This document shows positions 7,751-16,670 of a stretch of DNA of 64,000 bases, piece by piece. Positions within the stretch are counted from its first letter, which is position 1; each line of letters begins with the position of its first letter. Source of the stretch: Gemmatimonadota bacterium (GTDB taxonomy: Bacteria; Gemmatimonadota; Gemmatimonadetes; Longimicrobiales; Gaopeijiaceae); assembly GCA_022826005.1 (NCBI GenBank), contig JAJDVT010000027.1, positions 1-64,000 on the forward strand. Direction: 5' to 3'. Under the pieces are notes generated by a model. The model ran no database searches and was not told the DNA's origin. It saw only the letters and a program-made list of their open reading frames with translations. The translations under genes were made by a program, and so were the position numbers.

Positions 7751-9001
7751 TCAGCCCGGGCGAACGATGTCCAGGCGCACCACGTAGTCCACGTCCAGTT
7801 CATCGTCGTCGGTCGCGTAGATCGCGGCGTCGGTGATCGACCTGATCCACATCCTTTCCACGCCTGGCGGAAGCTCCGGCTGCCCGAGATACCTTCCCTC
7901 CCGGTCGAAGACATCGAATGCCACTCCGCCGGGTCCGGATTTCCGCAACCAGAGGGTGCCGTCGCCCGATATCCGGAATCCCCTCTCGAAGGGCGGGTAC
8001 ACCCGGGGAACATCATTCACGCTGAGGCGCGGAGTAATCCGGCTGGCTCCCTCGACGTACATCTCAAGGGGTTCGAGGGCGGCGGCGCGGTCGGAATCGG
8101 GGATCGCGACAGGCTCGTAGTGGCGCCGGATCGTCAGGAGCGTGTCTCCCTCCGTGCTCATCCGGATGATGTCGTAGCTGCTCTCGCCGCAGTGTCCACA
8201 GAGCAGCCACCAATCGGTTCCCCGGCCGCGCGAAAACCACGATGAACGAGCAAGCGGCAATAGTTCCTCGATCCGGACGTTGCCGGGGTACTCGAACACG
8301 ATCAACTGCCTCTCAGGGAGTTCCATCTGCGGCGGTTCGACCACCCCGGCAGGAATGAGCAGCCCTTCGGAATCGAGGCGGAAGGCCCTGGTGAAAAAAC
8401 GCTCACTGTCCCGGTCGTATTCCGACACGAGAAAGCGCCCGTCCTCCGTCCACCCACTGAATCCGCCGCGGTTCATGGATACGCCCCGGTGCCCGCCGAT
8501 CCTCGTCCCCGTCGTGTCGAATACCTCGAAGCGACCGAGTTGGGTGTCCTCAACCCAGATCTCTCCGTTCGGCGCCATGTGTGCCTGGCCGATGGACCCG
8601 AATTCGCCCGGGCCCTCGCCCGACCGTCCGACAGTGCGTACGAATTCGCCGTCCGCATCGAACACCCGGATCTCGTTCGCATAGCGGTCCACGATCCAGA
8701 GGCTGCCGGCTTCGGTCACCACAACCGATCCGACGCTACCGAAACTCTCCGGCCCCTCCCCCGACACGGTCCCGATCCGCAGTCCCTCCACCACTCGCCA
8801 CCGCTCCTCCGGGTTTGCGTCCCATAACCCCTCCGCCGGATTGGTCACGAGAACGGACCCGTTCGCGAGTGTGTCGAAGGACGGGCCCGCCGAGGCGGGT
8901 GGCGCGGCGTCGCCCGCGCAGGCAAGTAGCCAGAGGCCGGGAATGACGGTGAGGAGGCCTCTCTTCGTCGGACATCCAAAGCGCATCGAGAGCATCGACA
9001 T
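7751..9001 (-). CDS. Six-bladed beta-propeller lipoprotein
   Basis: This 416-residue secreted protein has a signal peptide ending in LLACAGD (lipobox). The NHL/6-bladed propeller repeats show SLWIVDRYANEIRVFDADG and GRSGEGPGEFGSIG, the hallmark of a family greatly expanded in this window. It is likely membrane-anchored and extracytoplasmic. Ligand and role are unknown. ATG 9001 is the longest start; two more ATGs follow within six codons. It is the last gene of a minus-strand run, 25 nt after the PH-like membrane protein gene. Confidence 0.82.
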   Translation of the reverse strand: MSMLSMRFGCPTKRGLLTVIPGLWLLACAGDAAPPASAGPSFDTLANGSVLVTNPAEGLWDANPEERWRVVEGLRIGTVSGEGPESFGSVGSVVVTEAGSLWIVDRYANEIRVFDADGEFVRTVGRSGEGPGEFGSIGQAHMAPNGEIWVEDTQLGRFEVFDTTGTRIGGHRGVSMNRGGFSGWTEDGRFLVSEYDRDSERFFTRAFRLDSEGLLIPAGVVEPPQMELPERQLIVFEYPGNVRIEELLPLARSSWFSRGRGTDWWLLCGHCGESSYDIIRMSTEGDTLLTIRRHYEPVAIPDSDRAAALEPLEMYVEGASRITPRLSVNDVPRVYPPFERGFRISGDGTLWLRKSGPGGVAFDVFDREGRYLGQPELPPGVERMWIRSITDAAIYATDDDELDVDYVVRLDIVRPG

Positions 9002-9026
9002 CGTTGTCGGCCTTCCTCGGCGGGCC

Positions 9027-9584
9027 CTACTCGCCCGCCCCCGCCGTCCGCATCGCCGTATGGATCGCTCCCGCCAGCCTCTGCGGATGCTCCGATCCCA
9101 CGTAGATCTGCCTGCCGCTGCGCAGCGTGACCGCCGCCGCCTGGTTTCCCCTGATCGTCCAGGCGGTTCGATTGGGCCGCCACCTGATTCCCCAGCCGCC
9201 GAACTCGACTAGCGGGCGGTAGGTCAGGCCGCGCACGGACTCGATCTCGGAGAGATGGATGCGCTTGCGGATCAAGTGGACCGGACCGAACGCGATGAAG
9301 ATGTGATCGGCGCGGACTTCGACATCCAGGCGCATGAACGCCGCGGTCAGGGCCAGAACAAGCAGCATTACAACACCGACGGAGACCAGCGGGAGGACCG
9401 TGGACCAGGACATCCCCTGGTCGTACCGGCCGAGAATCTCCACGCTCTTCATCAAGGGGGTGATCGTCGCGATCACGCCCGCAAGGCACGCGCCCCAAAT
9501 GAGCCCGATCACCCACAGCGGTGCCCACGTCTTTTGGCGATAGTGCACGCGGTCGCAACCCACTCCGCGACTTCGGTTCGCCAT
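9027..9584 (-). CDS. Membrane protein with PH-like domain
   Basis: This 185-residue protein has two membrane spans near the N-terminus (about residues 23-43, LWVIGLIWGACLAGVIATI, and 62-84, TVLPLVSVGVVMLLVLALTAAF). A cytoplasmic domain follows with the pattern of bacterial PH domains (VRADHIFIAFGPVHLIRKRIHL, then RPNRTAWTIRG and VTLRSGRQIYVGSEHP). ATG 9584 lies one base after the stop of the FAD-subunit gene, so it is cotranscribed with the molybdenum hydroxylase operon. Its contribution to that operon is unclear, and a functional link is only suggested by position. Confidence 0.7.
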   Translation of the reverse strand: MANRSRGVGCDRVHYRQKTWAPLWVIGLIWGACLAGVIATITPLMKSVEILGRYDQGMSWSTVLPLVSVGVVMLLVLALTAAFMRLDVEVRADHIFIAFGPVHLIRKRIHLSEIESVRGLTYRPLVEFGGWGIRWRPNRTAWTIRGNQAAAVTLRSGRQIYVGSEHPQRLAGAIHTAMRTAGAGE

Positions 9585-9585
9585 T

Positions 9586-10704
9586 TCAGCCTCCGGCCAG
9601 TTCCTCGAGCGCGCGCCGGACCTGGACGGGAACCATCGCCCGGCGCCATTCGGCATCCACGATAATGTTGTCGAGGGGGCGGCACTGCGCACGGGCCCGG
9701 TCCGCCAATGCCTCGATCACATGCGGGCGGAGACGCTCGCCCGCCGCGATCTCGTCCCAACCGGCCAGCACCCGCGGCCTGGCGCCCAGCGCCGACACGA
9801 CGCCGGTGAGACCGGCCATGCTTCCGTCCTGCCCGAAGTCGCCCACCACCGCCACGGACAGCAACGGGAAGTCGATCGAGTTGCGCTGACGGAGTTTGCG
9901 GTAGGCGCTCCGACGCTGGAGCCCGCCCGCACCCGGCCCGAGCCGGTCGTCGTCCGGCCCGCCCCGCTGCCCATTTGAGACAGGCCCCATTAAGGGAATA
10001 CGAATCTCGGTAAGGATTTCATCACTCGCCCGGCGGGTGTTCCAGATCCCGTCGGTTATGAAGAAGTCGGAGGCGGCGATCTCGCGGGTGCCGGTCGGGC
10101 CGGCCAGCGTGAAGGTGGCGCCGAGCGCGATCAGGTTCGGGGGCGTGTCGGCCGAGTGGGCCGCGACGCACTTCTTGCCGACCTTCGTCACGTGGCAGAC
10201 CTCTCCGTCCTTCTTGAGGCAATACCCGAGCGCGCCCCGCCAGAATACGGTCTGGTTGTAGTAGGTGCAGCGGGTGTCGAGGCAGACGTTGCCGCCGATC
10301 GTTCCCATGTTGCGCAACTGCGGGCCGGCGACGAGGCCGGCGGCGGTGGCGAGGCCGGTGAAGTGGCGGCGGACGAGGGGGTTGGCGGAGATGTCGGCGA
10401 GCGTTTCGAGGGCGCCGATGCGGAGGGCGTGGGCAGATGGGCCGTCGCCGGATGCAGGGCTGCCGGATGATGCGCTGCCGCCGCCGGTCGTGCCGCGGTC
10501 AGTGGCGACCTCGATGCCGCGCATGGCGTCGATGCCATTGAGCGAGACGACATGTGCCGGGGTGAAGAGCCGGTGCTTCATGTTCGGCATCAGGTCGGTG
10601 CCGCCGGCGATCGGCATGGCATCGGGGCCGTGCTCGTGGAGGAGCGACACCGCTTCTTCGATGGTGCGGGGGCGGTGGTATTGGAAGGGTGGGAGCCGGA
10701 GCAT
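9586..10704 (-). CDS. Molybdenum hydroxylase FAD subunit, HcrB-like
   Basis: This 372-residue protein is the FAD-binding (CoxM/XdhB-type) subunit of a molybdopterin hydroxylase. The FAD motifs are AGGTDLMPNMK and NMGTIGGNVC. A cysteine-rich insert follows (CLDTRC, GYCLKKDG, CHV, KCVAA). In 4-hydroxybenzoyl-CoA reductase the beta subunit carries such an insert binding an extra [4Fe-4S] cluster, which marks this enzyme as that type rather than a plain xanthine dehydrogenase. That enzyme removes the ring hydroxyl of 4-hydroxybenzoyl-CoA. A glycine/serine-rich low-complexity insert (about residues 70-90) is unusual. It is separated from its partner subunits by the DUF1460 gene. Confidence 0.85.
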   Translation of the reverse strand: MLRLPPFQYHRPRTIEEAVSLLHEHGPDAMPIAGGTDLMPNMKHRLFTPAHVVSLNGIDAMRGIEVATDRGTTGGGSASSGSPASGDGPSAHALRIGALETLADISANPLVRRHFTGLATAAGLVAGPQLRNMGTIGGNVCLDTRCTYYNQTVFWRGALGYCLKKDGEVCHVTKVGKKCVAAHSADTPPNLIALGATFTLAGPTGTREIAASDFFITDGIWNTRRASDEILTEIRIPLMGPVSNGQRGGPDDDRLGPGAGGLQRRSAYRKLRQRNSIDFPLLSVAVVGDFGQDGSMAGLTGVVSALGARPRVLAGWDEIAAGERLRPHVIEALADRARAQCRPLDNIIVDAEWRRAMVPVQVRRALEELAGG

Positions 10705-10708
10705 GGGA

Positions 10709-11782
10709 CTAGCGGGGTGGGAAGGGACCGCCCGGCGGCAGGGGCCGCGCGACCATGATCCCGTCCTGGCCCTCGATGCGCCGGATCCGCTCGGCGAGGG
10801 AACCGTCGCTTAGCTGAACGTGGGAGCCGACCAGGGGGGCGTGCAGGAGGCGCAGCACACCGCCGCGCCGGACGGCGATGCCGGTGTGGGCGACGTCGAG
10901 GCCGGGCACGGTGCTGGTCGCCGCGATGATGTCCCCGTCCTGGATGAGGTGTTCCCGGGCGGGGATGTCGGGGGCGGGGATGTAGTGGCGGGGGGTGGGG
11001 CGGAGCCGCGTCTCCATGTCGGTGATCGCCTGCAGTACTCCAGGGTCCGCCAACTGCCGGTACGCATCCGGATGGGTCGACATGAAGTCGATCGGGGACG
11101 GGTCGGCAACGCCGCCCAGTTCCTCCGAGATGCCGTCGACCAGCCCCATCGCCTCGTTGTCGGCGATCCACTCGCTGAAGTAGTGGAGGCGGCTGGGATA
11201 GCCGTCGAGCACGCCGCTCCGGTAGCGAACGCCGGTCAGTTCGCGGCGGTAGGCGACCTTGAACCGGTCCAGGTCCTCGAGCGCCTCCGGCGGCCGGGAC
11301 CAGGCCAGGCGGGCCAGCACCAGCACGTTCTCGACGAAGGTGACGCAGTCGAGCGTCTCGAGGTTGATGACCAGCCGTTCGGGTCCGGAAAGTTCCAGCG
11401 TGTGGGGTTCGTAGGGGGTGTCGATGAAGCGTTCGCCGATGCGCGCGAGGGCGTGGCCGAATCGGGGGAGGGTGTCCAGTCGCTGCTCCAGCGCCCAGGA
11501 AAACTGAGCGCGGGCAATCTCCCAGTCGCGGGCGGTGCCTTCGGCGGGCCGTTCCTGACTTGCTTGCGCCGCCTGCCCGTCCGGGGCCCGGGTCGTGCGC
11601 TCCTGCCTTGCCTGCGCCCCGCTCGCTTCCGCGGCTGGAGCCCCTCGATACTGTCCGGCTCCGTCCCGGCCTTCCGGCGCACCCGCCCCGGCTCCGTCCG
11701 CTTCCGTGCACGCGGCCGCAACGAGAAACCCTGTCACGCATCCCGCGAATACCCGCCGGTACCTCCACATTCGACCGCTCAT
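10709..11782 (-). CDS. DUF1460 amidase-like lipoprotein
   Basis: This protein of about 357 residues has a signal ending in LVAAACTEADG. A low-complexity Ala/Gly/Gln linker follows, then a DUF1460 domain: RFIDTPYEPHTLEL, LDCVTFVENVL with the likely catalytic cysteine, YPSRLHYFSEWI, and DVAHTGIAVRR with the histidine. Members are NlpC/P60-fold N-acetylmuramoyl-L-alanine amidase-like enzymes acting on peptidoglycan fragments. I chose ATG 11782, which overlaps the TGA of the large-subunit gene as ATGA; ATG 11770 also works. A cell-wall enzyme inside a molybdenum hydroxylase operon is unexpected. Confidence 0.82.
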   Translation of the reverse strand: MSGRMWRYRRVFAGCVTGFLVAAACTEADGAGAGAPEGRDGAGQYRGAPAAEASGAQARQERTTRAPDGQAAQASQERPAEGTARDWEIARAQFSWALEQRLDTLPRFGHALARIGERFIDTPYEPHTLELSGPERLVINLETLDCVTFVENVLVLARLAWSRPPEALEDLDRFKVAYRRELTGVRYRSGVLDGYPSRLHYFSEWIADNEAMGLVDGISEELGGVADPSPIDFMSTHPDAYRQLADPGVLQAITDMETRLRPTPRHYIPAPDIPAREHLIQDGDIIAATSTVPGLDVAHTGIAVRRGGVLRLLHAPLVGSHVQLSDGSLAERIRRIEGQDGIMVARPLPPGGPFPPR

Positions 11783-14235
11783 TTCACGCCGGCCGCGACA
11801 GCTGCCCGCGACACCGGAGCCGCCCGCCGCCGCCCGTCCTCCGCCTCCCGAATCGCCCGCCACACCCGCGGCGGCGAAAACGGCAGCGTGTTCATCCGCA
11901 CGCCCACCGCATCGTGAATCGCATTCGCAATCGCCGGAATCGACGGATGCAGCGGTCCTTCCCCCGCCTCCTTCGCCCCGTACGGCCCTTCGGGGTCGAT
12001 CGACTCGATGATCAGCGACTCGAGCTCCGGCGTGTCGAGGCTCGTCGGGATGCGGTAATCGAGCAGTGACGGTGCGTTGTGCAGGCCCGCGCGCCCCTGG
12101 TCCGCCGACTTGAAGATCTGTTCCTCCATCAGCGCCTCGGCGAAGCCCATGTACGCCGAGCCCTCCATCTGCCCCGCGACCAGCACCGGGTTCAGCGCCC
12201 GCCCGCAGTCATGCGCGATCCAGATCTTCTCCACATTCACGAACCCCGTCTCGGGATCGACCTCGACCTCGGCCACGTGTGCCGTGAACGAGTACGCCGG
12301 CGAGGCCCCGATCGTCGCGCCCCGGTAGTCGCCGTGCACGTCCTTGGGCGTGTTGTAGGACCCTGTCGCGCCCAGCGTGCCGAACTTCGCCTCGGCCAGG
12401 TTGAAGGCCTCGCGCAACGGCATGCTCGTCGCGGTGTCCCCGGCCCGCACCGCCCACCCCCCCGCCAGCAGCACCTCACCCGGTTTCGCGTCCCACGCCT
12501 CCGCCACCGCGTCCTGCACCATCACCTTGATCCGCTTCGCGGCCTCGATGCAGGCGTTCCCCAGCATGAACGTCACCCGGGAGGAATACGCGCCCAGGTC
12601 GACCGGCGTGAAGTCGGTGTCCCCGGCGAGCACCCGGATGTGGTCGAGCGGCACGCCCAGCTCCTCGGCCACGATGTACGTCACCATCGAGTCCACCCCC
12701 TGCCCGATCTCCGACGCGCCCGAGAAGACCGACACCCTCCCGGAGCGGTCCACCTGCAGCTGGATCCCGGACTGCGGCATCTCGTTCGGGTAGATCGGGT
12801 AGTTGGTGCCGGTGATGTAGGTGGACCCCGCGACGCCGACGCCCCGCCCGTAGGGGAGCCTGCGGTGCTTCCGCTTCCAGTCGCTGGCCTGCTCCACCGC
12901 GTCCAGGCATTCCAAGAAGCCGTTGGAGGTGACGCGCAGGTCGTTGACGGTGCGGGTGTTGGGGCCGATGAAGTTGCGGCGGCGAAGCTCGATGGGATCG
13001 ATGGACAGCGCCTCGGCGATGCGGTCGAGCTGCACCTCGAAGGCGAAGCGGGGCTGGACCGACCCGTGGCCGCGCTTCGGTCCGCAAGCCGGCTTGTTGG
13101 TGTAGGCGCGCGTGGAGTGGAAGCGGTAGGCCGGCATCCGGTAGGGGGCCGTCAGCAGCTGTCCGGAGTAGTAGGTGGTGACGAGCCCGAAGGACGCGTA
13201 CGCCCCGCCGTCCAGGACGATCTCGGCGTCGACCGAGGTGAGGAGGCCCTCGCGGGTGGCGCCGGTGCGGTAGTGCATGTGGAAGGGGTGGCGGCCCCGG
13301 TGGGCGTAGAAGACCTCTTCCCGGGTGTAGAGGATCTTGACCGGACGGCCCGTCATCATCGACAGCTTCGCGACGCAGAACTCCAGGTCGAAGGGCTCGG
13401 ACTTGCCGCCGAAGGCGCCGCCGACCGGGGGCTGGATGACCCGCACCTTCGCCGGATCGACCTCCAGCACCCGGGCCAGCTCGCGGTGCAGGTAGTGGGG
13501 GACCTGGGTCGCCGACCACACGGTGAGTTTGCCGTCGCCCTCGGCGAGCCCGATCGCGCAGTGGGGCTCGATCGGCGTGTGAGTGGTCCCCTCGAAGAGG
13601 TAGTCCCCCTCCACCACCAGATCCGCCTCCGCGAACCCGTCCTCCACCTCGCCGAACTCGAGCTTCACCACCTTGGTGACGTTCCCGTTCCACCCCGGCT
13701 TGCGCGGCTCGTGGATGTACGGCCCGGCCTCGGCCGCGATGGCCTCGTGCGGGTCCAGGTACGCGGGCAGCTCCTCGTAGGTGACGTCGATGAGGTCGAG
13801 CGCCGCGATGGCCGTGTCCTCGTCCAGCGCGGCCACCGCCGCCACCCCGTCCCCGATGTAGCGCACCCTGTCGACGCAGAGCGGATACTCGTCGGGAGTC
13901 CAGGGGATGATCCCGAATGTCGTGGGCATGTCGCGGCCGGTCACGACCGCGTGGACGCCCTCCAGCGCCTCGGCGCGCGACGTGTCGATGGCCTCGATGC
14001 GCGCGTGCGGGTGCGGGCTGCGCAGGATCTTGCCGTGCAGCATGCCGGGAAGCCGGATGTCGTCGGTGTAGCGGGCCCGCCCGGTGGCCTTTGCCAGCCC
14101 GTCCACCTTCCGCATGGGGCGGCCGATGGTGGTGAGGCCTCCACCCGCAGCCGCCGCGGCCCGCGCGGATCCATTCGCGGACGCATCGCGCGGGCTCCCG
14201 GTCCCTGGCCCGGCCCTGGTCCCGTCGCGCGCCAC
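11779..14235 (-). CDS. Molybdenum hydroxylase large (Mo-binding) subunit, HcrA-like
   Basis: This 818-residue protein carries the molybdopterin cytosine dinucleotide cofactor in xanthine-oxidase-family enzymes. Landmarks are GRARYTDDIRLPGMLHGK near the N-terminus, the cofactor loop GGAFGGKSEPFD, SGASEIGQGVDSMV, and GAKEAGEGPLHPS near the C-terminus, which contains the catalytic glutamate. With the HcrB-like and 2Fe-2S partners it forms an alpha/beta/gamma enzyme, probably for an aromatic acyl-CoA. The start GTG 14235 shares one base with the TAG of the 2Fe-2S subunit gene. The first 35 residues are low complexity and may not be conserved. Confidence 0.88.
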   Translation of the reverse strand: MARDGTRAGPGTGSPRDASANGSARAAAAAGGGLTTIGRPMRKVDGLAKATGRARYTDDIRLPGMLHGKILRSPHPHARIEAIDTSRAEALEGVHAVVTGRDMPTTFGIIPWTPDEYPLCVDRVRYIGDGVAAVAALDEDTAIAALDLIDVTYEELPAYLDPHEAIAAEAGPYIHEPRKPGWNGNVTKVVKLEFGEVEDGFAEADLVVEGDYLFEGTTHTPIEPHCAIGLAEGDGKLTVWSATQVPHYLHRELARVLEVDPAKVRVIQPPVGGAFGGKSEPFDLEFCVAKLSMMTGRPVKILYTREEVFYAHRGRHPFHMHYRTGATREGLLTSVDAEIVLDGGAYASFGLVTTYYSGQLLTAPYRMPAYRFHSTRAYTNKPACGPKRGHGSVQPRFAFEVQLDRIAEALSIDPIELRRRNFIGPNTRTVNDLRVTSNGFLECLDAVEQASDWKRKHRRLPYGRGVGVAGSTYITGTNYPIYPNEMPQSGIQLQVDRSGRVSVFSGASEIGQGVDSMVTYIVAEELGVPLDHIRVLAGDTDFTPVDLGAYSSRVTFMLGNACIEAAKRIKVMVQDAVAEAWDAKPGEVLLAGGWAVRAGDTATSMPLREAFNLAEAKFGTLGATGSYNTPKDVHGDYRGATIGASPAYSFTAHVAEVEVDPETGFVNVEKIWIAHDCGRALNPVLVAGQMEGSAYMGFAEALMEEQIFKSADQGRAGLHNAPSLLDYRIPTSLDTPELESLIIESIDPEGPYGAKEAGEGPLHPSIPAIANAIHDAVGVRMNTLPFSPPRVWRAIREAEDGRRRAAPVSRAAVAAGVK

Positions 14236-14702
14236 TATTCGCCCAGCCTCGCTGCCGCGGCCTCAACCGCGTCGTAGATCTTCGCGTAGCCTGTGCACCG
14301 ACAGAGATTGCCGGCCAGCGCGGTGCGGATCTCCTCCCGCGTGGGCGACGGGTTCCGGTCCAGCAGCGCCACCGAGCTGCACAGGATGCCCGGCGTGCAG
14401 AACCCGCACTGCGCGGCCCCGTTCAGGTCGAATTCGTCCTGTACCGGATGCGTCTCCGTGCCGCTGGCGAGCCCCTCCACGGTGCGCACGTCCTTCCCCT
14501 CGGCCTCCCACACCGGCGTGATGCACGACAGCACCGCGCGGCCGTCCACGATCACCGTGCAGGCCCCGCAGTCCCCCTTGTCGCACCCCTGCTTGGACCC
14601 GGTCAACCCGAGCCCGTAGCGCAGCGTCTCCAGCAATGTGTAGTGGGCCGGTACCCCACACGCCCGATCGTCCCCGTTGACCCTGAGTCTCACCACTTCC
14701 AT
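14235..14702 (-). CDS. Molybdenum hydroxylase 2Fe-2S subunit, HcrC-like
   Basis: This 155-residue subunit holds two [2Fe-2S] clusters. The plant-ferredoxin-type one is in GCDKGDCGACTVIVDG plus a later cysteine (LSCIT), and the helical one is in CGFCTPG and NLCRCTGY. It passes electrons between the Mo site and the FAD subunit. ATG 14702 is chosen over the longer frame because AGGAGG stands about 6 nt upstream. It is the first gene of the operon, followed by the large subunit with a one-base overlap. It is divergent from the bacilliredoxin gene; no clear promoter is seen in the 110-nt gap. Confidence 0.9.
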   Translation of the reverse strand: MEVVRLRVNGDDRACGVPAHYTLLETLRYGLGLTGSKQGCDKGDCGACTVIVDGRAVLSCITPVWEAEGKDVRTVEGLASGTETHPVQDEFDLNGAAQCGFCTPGILCSSVALLDRNPSPTREEIRTALAGNLCRCTGYAKIYDAVEAAAARLGE

Positions 14703-14812
14703 CCGGAACCTCCTCGTCACCCTGGAATATCGGTTCCGGGATGGGTTTGGTGCCAGTGGGGTGTATACTTGATGGGCAGAGGATTCCTTCCAACCAGCCA
14801 GGACGAAGCAGC

Positions 14813-15229
14813 ATGCCCTACCCGGAGATGATGGTCGCGCCGATGCGGGGCGACATGGTACGAATCGGATTTCAGGAACTTCGCGACGCGGAACAGGTCG
14901 AGCAGGCGATGGACGCCATGGAGGGGACCGTGCTCATGGCGGTCAACTCGGTGTGCGGCTGCGCGGCCGGGATCTTCCGCCCGGCCGTGGCGATGGCGCT
15001 ACAGGGCGAGAAGCAGCCGGACCACAAGGTCACGGTCTTCGCCGGACAGGACCTCGACGCCACCGCGGCCGCGCGCACGCGCCTCGTCGGCTATCCGCCC
15101 TCGTCGCCCTCGATCGCGCTGCTCAAGGACGGCGACGTGGTCTTCATGCTGGAACGCTTCCAGATCGAAGGGCGCTCGGCACCGGCGATCGCCACGGACC
15201 TGCAGGCGGCCTTCGACGAGCACTGCTGA
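14813..15229 (+). CDS. BrxA/BrxB-family bacilliredoxin
   Basis: This 138-residue thioredoxin-fold protein has the CGC active site (C48-G-C50 in NSVCGCAAG) typical of bacilliredoxins. It begins MPYPEMMVAPMR and ends in a cysteine (DEHC), both as in the YphP/YqiW family. In Firmicutes these proteins remove bacillithiol from oxidised cysteines. Its presence suggests the host makes bacillithiol or uses the protein with another thiol. It is a single-gene unit divergent from the molybdenum hydroxylase operon. Together with MsrA and OsmC nearby it adds to a thiol-repair theme. Confidence 0.88.
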   Translation: MPYPEMMVAPMRGDMVRIGFQELRDAEQVEQAMDAMEGTVLMAVNSVCGCAAGIFRPAVAMALQGEKQPDHKVTVFAGQDLDATAAARTRLVGYPPSSPSIALLKDGDVVFMLERFQIEGRSAPAIATDLQAAFDEHC

Positions 15230-15301
15230 GGGGCCCCGCACAACCGGGGATTGCCGGCCAGGAGCCGTTGGCGCCGGGCGGGCCAGCCTCTCCCTCGTCC
15301 C

Positions 15302-15703
15302 CTACTCGGCCTTCCTGCTTGCCAGCCAGCCGTCCACCGAGAACTTGCCCGGCCCGGTCGCGAAGAAGTAGAGCCAGGTGAAGCTGTAGAAGGCCGCGAG
15401 TTCGCCGCGGTTCACGATGGGCCAGAAGGCGTTCGGGGCGTGGCGCCAGAAGTAGGCGACCGCCATCTGTCCTGCCAGGAGGAAGGCAACGGGCCCGGTG
15501 AGCAGTCCGGCCATCATCAGGAGTCCACCGAAGAACTCCAGGATCCCCGCGATCCCCATTACGCTCATCAGGTCCTCGACCTGGTTGCCCCCCATCGCCC
15601 CGAAGAGCTTCTGGGCCCCGTGCTGCATGAAGAGGAAGCCGGCGACGATGCGCAACGCGTTGTGGGTCAGCTCCTTGAGACCGGCGTGATCGTGTCTGAA
15701 CAT
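15302..15703 (-). CDS. DoxX-family membrane protein
   Basis: This 133-residue protein has four hydrophobic spans and the DoxX signature FLFMQHGAQKLFG near residue 25, followed by GGLLMMAGLLTGPVAFLLAGQM and YFWRHAPNAFWP. DoxX proteins are small membrane components linked to quinone or thiosulfate redox and to detoxification, but their biochemistry is poorly fixed. It is a lone gene, with about 190 nt of gene-free DNA between it and the next minus-strand gene upstream. Confidence 0.85.
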   Translation of the reverse strand: MFRHDHAGLKELTHNALRIVAGFLFMQHGAQKLFGAMGGNQVEDLMSVMGIAGILEFFGGLLMMAGLLTGPVAFLLAGQMAVAYFWRHAPNAFWPIVNRGELAAFYSFTWLYFFATGPGKFSVDGWLASRKAE

Positions 15704-15892
15704 GTTCCGACTTCCTCCTCGCGGGTGGGTTGACTTCGCGGACTGCGGGACCCCGTCAGCTTACGGTCCGAGCGGCGCGGGCGCAAAGGACGTGGCAGGG
15801 GTTGAAGGGCGCGTGCGGCGCACCCGGCCGACCATCCCGACGCCCGGCACCGTCCGGGGGAGCCCCGCCGGGGATTCCGCCGGGAATCGGCC

Positions 15893-16651
15893 CTATCGAA
15901 GCCGCCGCCTGGCCTCCCGCTCCGCAAGCTTCCGGGCCCGCCGGGCGTCTTTCTTCTCGCGCTTCAGCCTGCGTCTGGCCTGCTTCTTCGATTCGCCCGG
16001 GCGGCGGCAATTCACCTCCACCGATCCGAGCACTGCGAGGCCGTCGATTCGCACCATCGGCGCGTCCGCGTCGAGCGTAGCCGAACCATCGCCGGGCTGT
16101 TCGCCGAAGGAGCCCAGGATGGCGGAACCCGCGCACTGAACATGGAGCCCGGGCGGCACCAGGATCTCCACTGATCCCATGAACGCAATCGCCTGGATGC
16201 GGCACTCTCCGGGACCGAGCAGGGCCTCGCGCAGGTCGATGACGGCCGAACCCAGCGCCGCCACAAAGGTGTTCTGCCGGGCGGGGATCCACCGGCCCAC
16301 CCGCTTCGTCTCCCCGAACAGGGCGACGGCACGGTCGCTGGCCCGCACGCGGCCGGCCGCAACGTCCGGGGTCATGCGTTGAAGCGCCTGCACCGATGCG
16401 CTCCGGGGAGCCTGGGCGGCTGGTCCCCCGGTCCGGATCCCGTCAACCGCCTTCGCCAGTTCCGGCATCGTTCCGGCAGCGTGGACGATGCTCACCCGCC
16501 GCTCGAAGTCCTCGACCGTCAACATGTCTCGGGCGTAGCATTCCGCGAGCACGTCGATCGACTCTTCCTTGGCTTCGGCGAGTGCGGTCTGGGGGTCCGG
16601 CGCCGCCCCGGGCCCGCTCACCGCACCCCCGCCCCGCTTCCTCGCGCTCAT
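15893..16651 (-). CDS. DUF1707 / LiaF-like envelope protein
   Basis: This 252-residue protein has a DUF1707-type segment at about residues 25-70 (EESIDVLAECYARDMLTVEDFERRVSIV). A beta-rich domain follows (VALFGETKRVGRW, GSAVIDLREALL, AIAFMGSVEILVPPGLHV, AVLGSVEV), resembling the cell-wall-active antibiotic response (LiaF C-terminal) domain. The tail (about 225-252) is extremely basic (KKQARRRLKREKK). There is no signal peptide or membrane span, so it is probably cytoplasmic or membrane-peripheral. LiaF-type proteins tune envelope stress responses; the specific role here is unknown. It lies 19 nt downstream of the channel gene, likely cotranscribed. Confidence 0.75.
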   Translation of the reverse strand: MSARKRGGGAVSGPGAAPDPQTALAEAKEESIDVLAECYARDMLTVEDFERRVSIVHAAGTMPELAKAVDGIRTGGPAAQAPRSASVQALQRMTPDVAAGRVRASDRAVALFGETKRVGRWIPARQNTFVAALGSAVIDLREALLGPGECRIQAIAFMGSVEILVPPGLHVQCAGSAILGSFGEQPGDGSATLDADAPMVRIDGLAVLGSVEVNCRRPGESKKQARRRLKREKKDARRARKLAEREARRRLR

Positions 16652-16670
16652 CTCGCGAACCTCCTCATCC

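Noticed and set aside
12079-14277. Plus-strand 732-codon ORF opposite the molybdenum hydroxylase large subunit
   Set aside because: It has biased composition and no domain. The minus strand has all cofactor motifs.
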